Below are positions 55,082-64,000 of a stretch of DNA of 64,000 bases, piece after piece. Each line of letters begins with the position of its first letter. The stretch's first letter is position 1. The notes under the pieces were generated by a model. That model was not told where the DNA came from, did no database searches, and was given only the letters and a program-made list of their open reading frames with translations. Location: the NCBI GenBank assembly GCA_917880885.1, contig OU862913.1:5022001-5086000 (forward strand). Reading direction: 5' to 3'. Source of the stretch: Limnephilus marmoratus (Eukaryota; Arthropoda; Insecta; Trichoptera; Limnephilidae). The translations under genes and the position numbers were made by a program.

Positions 55082-57690
55082 ATGGATATGTCAATTTTCG
55101 CATTTTCGGCGTCTTGAGTAATAGGCGTCTTGTCCTGTTAATGATTTAGGTATCTACCTACGAGCGTCTTCTTTGCCTTTTCGATTGTTGCTCGGCCTTT
55201 CCAATGTAATAAATTATCAACTATACAATAATTTTGTTAAATTTATACAATTTGAGATTATTTCAAAAACCACCACGTTTTTATAGCAAAGTTTTTATTT
55301 AATTCCAGAGCTTCTACCTTTCTGGTGACGTTTCTTCAACACTTTGGATTTGACATCTTGTAAGTAAGTAAATATTCTTGTTATACTAAGTAACTCCTTA
55401 GCTCCGATGATTGTTTACATAGTATGGCTATTTGGAATAATTTAGTAGGGCAAATTTGCAATTGACGGTCTATCTTGTGTTTGCACATTGTTATAGTTTG
55501 ACATTAGTAATAGTTTCATTGATTTTTCTCTTGGCTAGGTATAATAGTTAGATGTCGATATACATAATACTTGCTTTAAAACCATATTTATGCCTCCCAA
55601 AGATATTGAAATATAAGTAGATGTGCTATCTGCAGTTTTTTCCATGTGGGACTGCGCTTCTGGGTATCATCGATATTGTTTACCAATTAACAAATAAACT
55701 AAAAGAAGCAATAAACCAAACGAACGTTAAACTAAATGAACGAATTCTTTCCGTGTTCAAACTATGTTGTTAACCAGTACTAATGCACATCTTCAAAAAA
55801 TCAACGAAATGAACAAATTCTTTTCGTATGCAAACTACTCTAATTAGGGCGTAGTCCGCCGACAGTTGCGCGGACACCATAGCATATCTCTTTTGTATTT
55901 GAATATTTTTGATGCCTCCACACTGATATAAATCGCTTATCATTTGATTGATCAGTCTTTACAGCATTCGCGATATAACCTCTTAATCTTCCCAATACCA
56001 ACCTGGTAAACAAGTGACAGTAGGTAGTAGATACATGAATAAGGTACACTCTAAACTAATAACGAACACATCAAGGATAGATGTTTCGGCAAAGGTTTTT
56101 ACATACGCGGCAATATCATTTCTGTGTTCCAACTGTCCGGGGGCGGGAAGTGGAGATAGCTGAAGGGAACAAGGAACAACTCATTGCCATATAATAAATC
56201 TTTACTCCCAATCAAAAAAAAAAAAAAAATTCATCTAATTGGCGTAAACAGTGGATCTAATAAGTTTCATCTGAACACAGACAAAATTGCAGAAAATGGT
56301 GATTATTGTACACATAAATATAATAAAATGATTATGAATGAAAAACTTGTTCATTTTTCTCCAAGAGCGTTTACATACAAAAAGTCTTATCTACATGAGA
56401 GTAATAAAATTTGCGTAAAAACAAAAACAAAAAAGTTTTATTCCGTAAACACCTATACGCCTGGAATGTACTATTCTATTTTATTCGTATTGGCAATATT
56501 TATAGCAAATATTAGTGTATTCAAAATAAGATCCGAAGAAAAGGAATTAACAAAAACACTTTAACAAATGAAAAGAAAAGGGAAAAAGTATGTAATAAAT
56601 AGAAAAATTAACAAAATAAAAACTAAAGAAAAGGGTTAAAATCAATACAAAAAGTGAGTTACAGGAAACATTATTTAAAATTTTTAAAAATTTCCATTTT
56701 ATATTTTAATTCAGAATAAATGAATAAAGTATCAAATGACTAAGGATTTAATTAAATAATCACCCATTTAATCAAAATTATCAACATGTTACGAAACCGA
56801 TAGTATTTCGAAACATTTTTATACAATAAGTGGTTTACAGAGTGATTTGTTTTGATGTTAGTAAAATGACGCCACAAAGTGAATTTGCGACCATTAAAAA
56901 TTAATTGAATTTATTTTCAAACCTCTGTAGCCGTCTGAATATAATAATTTGTTTTCGATGAATTAACAAAGAACAATTCTAGGAAGAGAGGTGTTACAAT
57001 TTGGTACACGGAATTAATTGATACATATAAAAGTAATTTTATAGCATTTAAAAAATAGCTTTTACGTATATATTAAAACAAAAGAATCAAGGAGCAAACA
57101 AGATGTTAAAACTAAACAAAAATATTATTAATGTGAAAATATGTATAAGAAATGGCAATTAATTTTTTTTTAAGACCTTAATAAAAAATTGACCACAATC
57201 ACTTGCAATTAATGCAATTCCATTGAATTTTTATGAAAAGATTTAAACCTTCATTTGTATCCAAATAGCGATTTGGATTTAGACATGATTTAAAGACAGA
57301 TAAATAAATATATTTAAAGAATTTGGGCTTTTTCTTACAATGAAGGTGAGACTTCCAGAAAGTTCAATAATAGAGTTAAGAGCACCCCTAATGTTGTGAA
57401 CAACTAATGTTGTAAGGTTGTTTAAGTGCCATAAAGATAAAAGCGTGAAAATTTCAGCAGAGTCTGTAAAGTATGGTAATTGATTATCATATCCTCACAC
57501 GGTGTTTTTTAAACAAAATACTTGTCGGGATGACTAGTATCTATAGAATGGAATTATACCAAATTTAACGAAAAAGAACCAACTTATTTCATATTACCAA
57601 CCATAAACATTTTTTCTAAATATTCAATCAAAGTTGGATCTTCAGAAGCATCATCATCGAGGGGAAGCTGCAGCATTAAGCTGAAGTTTT
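55082..57690. other. AT-rich intergenic DNA, no gene supported
   Basis: The only longer frame (56184-56564, 126 residues) has a lysine-rich start and one hydrophobic segment near its C-terminus but no recognisable domain; its composition mirrors the AT-rich background. Confidence 0.5.
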
Positions 57691-57699
57691 ATGCTTAAG

Positions 57700-58060
57700 C
57701 TTCAGAGATTATTATCAACATCTTTGGATTGAGATAGAGCATATTTTGTAGCCATTTCGGCAGTAAAAAATATATATAAAATGCCTGAAAAGAGGAGTAC
57801 GGGCAAAAAAAATCCAAACGGGCACAAGCGGCCTGTGAAGCCAGGGAGGTTGTACGTGAGCTGTGTAAAGGCCGACGACCGACTGAAGCAGGCGCCGTGT
57901 GATGTAAGCGAGCAAAAATAGGAGAGAGGCGGTGGGTCGCCTTTGAGAAGTGGAGAGGGAAACAATGTATTTTGTTGGCCTTTGAGGTGCTGCGCCCGAC
58001 GGAGGGTTAACGAAGTGGATCGTCAGTCCACAGTGCTTTGAAGTAACAATAAAACATTAT
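57700..58060. other. GC-richer patch of unknown nature
   Basis: Contains ATGCCTGAAAAGAGGAGTACGG and GTGGGTCGCCTTTGAGAAGTGG, and ends with CAATAAAAC. Plus-strand frames are short. It might be a decayed exon or retroelement piece; I do not recognise it. Confidence 0.3.
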
Positions 58061-58543
58061 AATAATAACAGGGCACAGCGGTTCGGAATCGTTACATTAA
58101 GTATAACTGCGGTTTTTTTTACTGTTTGTGATAATCGTATTATTTTTAAATTTCAAGTCTCAAATTTAATCCACATGAGATCGCAACCAGAATATGGAAA
58201 GTTCTGTGACGCGCGGGGCCAGAGGAGAAAAAAAGAGAGTGGCAGAAGGGGAGAGAAGTTGATAGGTTAAAAGATTTTGTTTCAATCACATCACATGAAT
58301 TTACCGACTACCTTTCGTAAACATGAATAGTTGCCACCGTAACACGAAAAAGGTTCCTCTGCACTGAGTCTACTAAGTGTGGTTTAATACATTTAGTTAT
58401 TATACTTACAGCTGGAACAAGACAATGGTTTTTTCTACAATAATTAACATCAATAATCACGAAAGATACGTGGACAAGGCATTTCTCCAGCATGGGTGCA
58501 TGTGGTATTGTTAACGATGACTGTGTGAGGAGGACTAGTTACG

Positions 58544-59236
58544 TTAGGAAAATGAATGAGGTTTTTCTCCAGTATGGGTGCGTAAGTGCATTGTTAAATG
58601 TGACTTGCGTGAGCCAGAGTAGTTACAATAAGAACATGGATGAGGCTTTTCTCCAGAATGAATGCTTAAGTGCCTTGTTATATTTGATTTGCTTGAGCAG
58701 GAATAGTTACATTGGGGACATGAATACGGTTTTTCTCCAGTATGTGTGCGTAAGTGCTTTGTTAAAATTGATTTGGTTGAGCAGGAGTAGTTACAATGTG
58801 GACATGCATGAGGCTTTTCTCCAATATGCGTGCGTAAGTGCCTAGTTAAACTTGATTTGTCTGAGAAGGAGTAGTTACATTGGAGACATGAATAAGGTTG
58901 TCCTCCAGTATGGGAACGTTGATGCCTTGCCAAACGTGATTTGTCTGAGCACGAGTAGTTACAATGGGAACATGAAAGAGATTTTTCTCCAGGGTGCGTC
59001 TTCAGGTCCGTTACTGTGTCTGAAAATAATGCTCATTAAAGGTTTCTATAACGAAATTAGAACAAATTCAGACAAACAAAAATCAATTTTACCGGAAGTT
59101 ATTTCAGAGTATTCTAAGCATTCCTTTTTAACATCTGTCTGGACTATGTCCATTTCCGTATAAGGAATTTCCTCTCCATCTTCTTCTCGAAGTCCTGGTA
59201 CTGCCTTGATGGGTACAGTGTCCACATTAATGCTAC
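58544..59236 (-). CDS. Zinc-finger protein B (five fingers, 5' end missing)
   Basis: Minus strand. Exon 59236-59093 (acceptor ATTCCAG, donor CCG|GTAAAA) encodes a 48-residue acidic segment with VKKE and KECLEYSE, aligned with the gene A exon (KKECLERSE). A 73-bp phase-1 intron leads to exon 59019-58544 (acceptor TTTTCAG), where a THPGEKS start is followed by five C2H2 fingers: CSHC, CLQC, CPHC, CPQC and CSYC types with HTGEKP linkers. The sixth finger is spoiled: its first Cys codon is changed and TAA ends the frame; the next NYS block carries TAG. Fingers are more diverse than those of gene A. Finger remnants run on to about 58310. Upstream exons with the start codon were not found. Likely a nuclear DNA-binding protein, or a recent pseudogene truncated at finger six. 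Confidence 0.8.
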
Positions 59237-60529
59237 CTGGAATTATATAATATATTATATTATAGACTGCAACTAAAATTTTATAACTGTGGGTACTTCG
59301 AATAAGATGATATTTTCCTTCGAAATCTGTCAGCAGATGAATACAAAACTCGAATTTTACATTCTGAACACAAAACTGGTTTAAATAAAATCTGCACGCG
59401 GCGAATTAAAACTACACTCAGAACATGAAAATTGTATTGCAAGTGATGCACGGCAAATGTGACAAATGCACTTATCCTTCACCATACAAAATGAGAATTC
59501 TGCCTTCTAATCGTTATATATATATACGTTTTACTTCTTTTCACCGCACTCATTTTGTATTATTTATTAATAAACTTCTTCTTCTCTTTAAGTTACAACT
59601 CGGACTGGTTGACTCATAAATAAACCAAACCACAAACAGATCGATAACAAATTTGATGGGGGCAATTTTTGACAATATTTCATAGCGATGGGAACAATGC
59701 CATCGATGCTTACTATTCGGAGGCGTCTACTAATATCTACAGGAATTCCAAAAACTGAAAAAATCGAAGTAATATCTATGAGAACCAAAGTGTTGACGAA
59801 TATAGGTATATAGTAGGCAGAGGTCAGATTTGCAATTATGTAAAGCATATTGGAATAACGTAATATTGCGTATGCAGTTTAAAAAACTTTATTTATGTGA
59901 GCATGTATGTAAAAATCCCTAATATCGGACTATTGGACACATTTAGCTGATTAGTCCAAGGGGCTGTTCAAGTATTACGTAACGTACTTGGGGGGGGAGG
60001 GGGGGTCTGGTGAAACGTTACGGCGCGTTACGGGGAGGGGGGGGGGGGGTTCGAAGGACGCGTTACGTAACATGTTTTTCTTTATTTAAATAAAAAAACT
60101 AAGGAATTCAAATCTTCCAAGTTGGCAAGCCTTTTAGTTTATGTTATACGGGGAATTCCTCGACTGTATTGTGCGTCATTTTTATTTTATTTTCGTTGTC
60201 AGTATTCGTTAGTGTTTTAAACACGAAATACGCATAAACACAATTTGCTGTAGTCAGTGTTATTAATGTGAGTTTTTAGGAATTATAATGTCCTCCAATC
60301 CAGGAGATTTACATCATCATAAAGACTCTCATGCTGACTTGCCAGCGCAGCGCAACCAAAAAATGCCAACCAAATTTGGAAGACAGCAAAAGAAAAAAAA
60401 AATGAAAAATTTATGCAACATATTATGAATGATGTTATACGAGAGTTTTTAGTAAGAACAACGCTTTTTAGTTATTACACACAGGTTAGTTTACTAAAAT
60501 ATAATAATATTACCTAAAGCTAGGTCTCG

Positions 60530-62025
60530 TAGTACATGCATAGTTACACTCAGAACATGAAAAAGGTTTTCTTCACTTTGAATCGTTCTGTGAATTTTTT
60601 AATCTCCCTTTCGAGAACTTGAAAAACCACGCTGGGACAAAAAAATAGTTTTGTCTGCTGAAGGTAAACATGTGATTTTTCGTGCCTCTTTGTAGAACAC
60701 GACTAGTTGCAGTAGAACCATGTAAGTGGTTTTGTAGCACTGTGAGTCAGCAAATGATTTCTAAGAAGTTCCTTTGTACAACATGAATAATTGCAGTCGG
60801 GACACGAAAAAGGTTTTGGTCCAGTGTGGGTAAACATGTGAATTTTTAGATACCGTTTTGTAGCGCCTGAATAGTCGCACTCGGGACAAGTAAAAGGTTT
60901 TTCATCACTATGAATTAGCAAGTGCCATTTTAGTTTGTTTAGAATAGAAGAATAGTTGCAGTCAGGGCATGAAATGGGTTTTTCACCATTGTGAGTAAAT
61001 ATGTGATTTTTTTTATTTCTCTGAATAGTTACAGTCGGAATATGAAAAATGCTTTTCTCCACAATGAGTAGAGTCAGCAAAAGAATTCTTGGATATCCCC
61101 TCTAAGAACACAATTAGTTGCAGTCAGGACATGTAAAAGGTTTTCTCTTCTATAAATCACACGGTGGATTTATAAATTGTCCTTTTGAGAACTTGTATAA
61201 CTGCATTCTGGACAGGAAAATAGTTTTTTTCCACTATGCGTTAACATGTGATTTTTTGTGCCTTTTTGTAGAACACGAATAGTGCAGTAGAAACATGTAA
61301 AAGGTTTTATATCACTTTGAGTTAGCAAATGATTTCTAAGAAGTTCCTTTGTACTACATGAATAATTGCAGTCGGGACATGAAAAAGGTTTTTGTCCAGT
61401 GTGGTTCAACACGTGAACTTTTGGATACCGTTGTGTAGCGCATGAATAGTCGCAATTGGGACAAGAAAAAGGTTTTTCGTCACTGTGAGTTAGCAAGTGC
61501 CGTTTTCGTTATTTTTTTTCGAGAAGTATAATAGTTGCAGCCAGGACATGAAATGGATTTTTCTCCACTGTGGGTAAAAATGGGTAATTTTTAGATTTCC
61601 ATTCATAGTACATGAATAGTTGCAGTCGTAACATGAAAACGGTTTTTGTACACTGTGAGTCAGCAAGTAATTTCTTAGATATCTCTTTAGAGGACACGAA
61701 TAGTTGCACTCGGAGCAAGAAAAAGGTTTTTCGACACTGTGAGTTAGCAAGTAATTTTTAGATTTCTCTTCGTAGTACATGAATAGTTGCAGTCGTAACA
61801 TGAAAACGGTTTTTCTACACTGTGAGTCAGCAAGTTACTTCTTAGATATCTCTTTAGAGGACACGAATAGTTGTAGTCAGGACATGAAAATGGTTTTTAT
61901 CTTCTGTGAATCATACTGTTGATTTTTAAATCTTCCCTTTGAGAACTTGTATAACTGCATTCGGAACGTGGAAAAGGTTTAACTCCACTATGAGTCAGCT
62001 TGTGAATCATAGTGGAGTAAAGTGT
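60530..62025 (-). pseudogene. Decayed C2H2 zinc-finger array in the TIR element
   Basis: Open pieces at 61801-61490, 61496-61170 and 61080-60703 encode fingers such as EKPFSCPDCNYSCSTKELLRNH and FTCPECDYSGATKRYLKIHM, with SGEKPF-like linkers, like gene A. Frameshifts and lost Cys/His occur every one to three fingers. At 62020-61930 the array begins with a finger lacking its first Cys. Blocks of about 180 bp are duplicated inside (61616 and 61791). No upstream exon like those of genes A and B was found. Confidence 0.8.
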
Positions 62026-62035
62026 TGCTCCATAG

Positions 62036-62098
62036 GGAAAACTTAGGGAAATTACTTTCCTCAGGGCCTCCTCACTAAAGCTAATGTAAAAGAAAGTA
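62036..62098 (+). mobile_element. LINE/SINE tail fragment
   Basis: AGGGAAATTACTTTCCTCAGG and CCTCCTCACTAAAGCTAATGTAAAA: the shared 3' tail alone, nested inside the zinc-finger-bearing element. Confidence 0.6.
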
Positions 62099-62452
62099 TG
62101 TGTTGTAAAACCATGTAGGTTTATTCTAGGTAAGACAGTGTTAAATTGTGGAGATCTGGAAGGAATACAAGGCCGATAAAAATAATAATATTCCCAATTT
62201 TTTTCATAAATGACAATATGAATAAATAAAATGTATATAATGTATCGCGAGTTAGAAATCTCTTGTTTTATTTATTACCGCGAACGCGATAAAATCAAGA
62301 AAAAGGTTATTTAAGCGACATTTCAGTACGTTGCGCAACTTAATTGTGACTTTCAGGTAAAAATTGTTACTTGGGTGTTACGTAACGCTTAGGGGGGGGG
62401 GGGGGTCAAAAATCTTCAAAAATTGCGTTACGTAATACTTGAACGCTCCCCA

Positions 62453-62620
62453 ACCTACGCTCTGTAGATATTAGTCGACACTGAGACCGTCATAGATATT
62501 CGTCCGACCTTAGCTCTGTAGATGGTAGTCAACACTCTGAAGTTCGTAGATATTAGTCCAATATATGAGCTGTAGATATTCGTCCGACATACAGTCTGTA
62601 GATATTAGTATCTGGAGTCT
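62453..62620 (+). repeat. Short minisatellite of about 30-35 bp
   Basis: CTGTAGATATTAGTC / CGTAGATATTCGTCCGAC strings recur about six times. Confidence 0.75.
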
Positions 62621-62960
62621 ACTATTCGATACATTGTCTATAAATAAATCGATACGTTGTCATAGATAACATTTCGATACATTGTCATAGATAAATCGAT
62701 TCTTGAACAATCGATTCTCGCATCGATGGCAAAGAAGCGCTGTGATTGGTCAGAATTAATCGATATGAGATAAGCGTTGTGATTGGTCAGAAATAATTGA
62801 AATGTTAAACCGATATAATCGTAGTACCCAAACGTAAAAATTCACTCGGAAATGGAATCGATGTGAGATAAGCGTTGTGATAGGTCAGAATTAAGCGATA
62901 TGTTGAACGGAGACAATCTTAGTATTCAAACGTGAATTGTAAACGACGAAATATTACTTT
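62620..62960 (+). repeat. Repeats with ATCGAT and TGATTGGTCAG motifs
   Basis: TTCGATACATTGTCATAGAT recurs about three times, then three copies of AAGCG(C/T)TGTGAT(T/A)GGTCAGAA with nearby ATCGAT. ATTGGTCA is a CCAAT-box-like string and ATCGAT resembles DREF-type sites; promoter function is not shown. Confidence 0.55.
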
Positions 62961-63317
62961 TAGGTTATGATTTACATTTTCAGTATTTGTTAAAGATTGA
63001 CATGGTGATTATTTTTCATAAGTAGGTAAATGGGTAATTTTGAGGTTATTTATCGATTTGGTTGGTGTCTATTTGATTTATTCCAGATGAACAACCGATG
63101 TCTCCAATTTCATCGAGTACTAACCTCAAAATATTTTGTGTGACTGTATAAAATATTGATGGTTTATTCTAAAAAGTGTTATCAGCGCTAGAATTAGATA
63201 CTTCTGTAAAAATATATCATTATTCAATAAACAACGATTGCAAAAATCAGTTTGGTGACTATTTTAATATATAAGTTTTCTACAATCTATTAAATACGTC
63301 ATACCTCATACCTAATA

Positions 63318-63392
63318 CCTATTTCCTTCTCAGAATTTCCTCTTTTTATTTTCCTTAAAAAACCCTCCACACAACATCTCCTTTAGGAGATA
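63318..63392 (+). mobile_element. Diverged LINE/SINE tail fragment
   Basis: TTCCTTCTCAGAATTTCC, then CCTTAAAAAACCCTCCACAC and AACATCTCCTTTAGG resemble the start of the shared LINE/SINE tail. Confidence 0.45.
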
Positions 63393-63419
63393 ATAAAAGC
63401 AACAAATTATCTGAGTTTT

Positions 63420-63950
63420 GCGGTGTATTCAAGCACTCAAGGCAGCATAATAGGACCACTTTTATTTCTTATTACATTAACACATTATATGCCGTGGATA
63501 ATGGAGGAAAAATATTATCATTTGCCGATGAAACAAGTTTTATTATTCCAAGCAAGCAATCATGAGGCAATCAATTATTAACAAAACTAATAATGGATAA
63601 AGTAAAGCCTTCGCTAGACCCAAACCTCCTCACACTTTACATCGACCAAATAAAGTAAAGCCTTCGCTAGACCCAAACCTCCTCAAACTTTACATCGACC
63701 AAATACAATATGTGACATTTTTCATTCGCAAACATAATGTACCCAACAACTGCCCTACACCAATCATTCACTCGTTTTCACTCAATATGCACACTCCTGA
63801 AACCTCACCTAATATTCCTTGCATGTGTTCTACCCTTAAATCATCAATAGTAATAATCATAGACGACTAACTATGTCGGAAGATCATATCAGTGACGCAG
63901 TTAAAAAAAATTCACCTTGTTCTGAGATATGATGTGATAAAGTTTGCAAA
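63420..63950 (+). pseudogene. LINE reverse transcriptase fragment
   Basis: With frameshifts, the plus strand gives a GSIIGPLLFL-like string, INTLYAVDNGGKILSFADET (the FADD box altered to FADE), then LLTLYIDQIQYVTFFIRKHN, like LLTLNYEKTLYIPFYITQK in the LINE at 33575-36671. A 53-bp tandem duplication lies at 63598-63703. Non-functional. Confidence 0.6.
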
Positions 63951-64000
63951 GTTGATTTCTTATTATCTATTTACCGATATTCGTATTTGAAGTTGAATCT

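Larger units (their letters stand above)
59960..62451. mobile_element. TIR element carrying a zinc-finger array
   Basis: Left end GGGGCTGTTCAAGTATTACG and, reversed, right end GGGGAGCGTTCAAGTATTACG continue as TAACG and then into G-rich runs with further TTACGTAACG motifs. No clear target duplication was seen, so the superfamily is open. The interior holds a decayed zinc-finger array on the minus strand (60530-62025) and no transposase. A second, partial copy with the same right half lies within the hAT element at 53052-55073. Confidence 0.75.

Noticed and set aside
56184..56564. 126-residue frame as a gene
   Set aside because: AT-rich low-complexity composition, no recognisable domain, no splice or UTR support.

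Overview
The window looks like gene-poor, repeat-rich, AT-rich chromosomal DNA of an insect; the order cannot be decided from the sequence. Evidence for a eukaryote: GT/AG introns in all recognisable host genes (one of 73 bp, others of kilobases), an AATAAA signal, C2H2 zinc-finger genes, an insect-type dsRNA nuclease, several LINE families, and DNA transposons of the hAT, piggyBac, PIF/Harbinger and pogo (Tc1/mariner) types with the expected target-site duplications (TSDs). No bacterial operons, rRNA or CRISPR arrays were seen.

Layout. 1-11 kb: a LINE 3' end, a 1.29-kb hAT-type element (2476-3762), then a minisatellite complex with periods of 108, 146 and 141 bp, part of which (7178-8891) is duplicated in tandem (8892-10886). 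11-16 kb: zinc-finger gene A (+; exons 11969-12121 and 12933-14455, 18 fingers) followed by a 5'-truncated LINE. 16-27 kb: LINE fragments, one piggyBac end, and a decayed pogo-like transposon (20780-26485) interrupted by a 3.1-kb LINE. 27-42 kb: a dsRNA-nuclease gene on the minus strand (visible exons 41498-41789, 29439-29594, 27484-27735). Its exons are separated by two large LINEs, a tRNA-like SINE head, about 3 kb of tandem repeats dense in heat-shock-element motifs, and a (GGTGGAG)n array. 42-48 kb: a 110-bp satellite, SINE-like copies and an internally deleted piggyBac. 48-55 kb: a stack of nested DNA transposons (a 151-bp-TIR MITE holding a Harbinger element and a hAT element), then a second hAT-type element that carries zinc-finger remnants. 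55-64 kb: zinc-finger gene B (minus strand, 58544-59236) and a TIR element (59960-62451) carrying a decayed zinc-finger array.

How the parts relate. Only three host-like genes can be supported: two paralogous zinc-finger genes sharing a 5' exon and a phase-1 intron, and the nuclease, which has an in-frame stop and lacks its catalytic-core exon here. The same zinc-finger family also occurs, decayed, inside two TIR-bounded elements, suggesting mobilisation of finger arrays by DNA transposons. The LINE families end in family-specific 3' hairpins, and a SINE-like family shares its 3' tail, including the last codons of the reverse transcriptase ORF, with the LINE at 14554-15540. Strongest leads: the transposon-borne finger arrays, the heat-shock-motif satellite and the covarying LINE tail hairpins.
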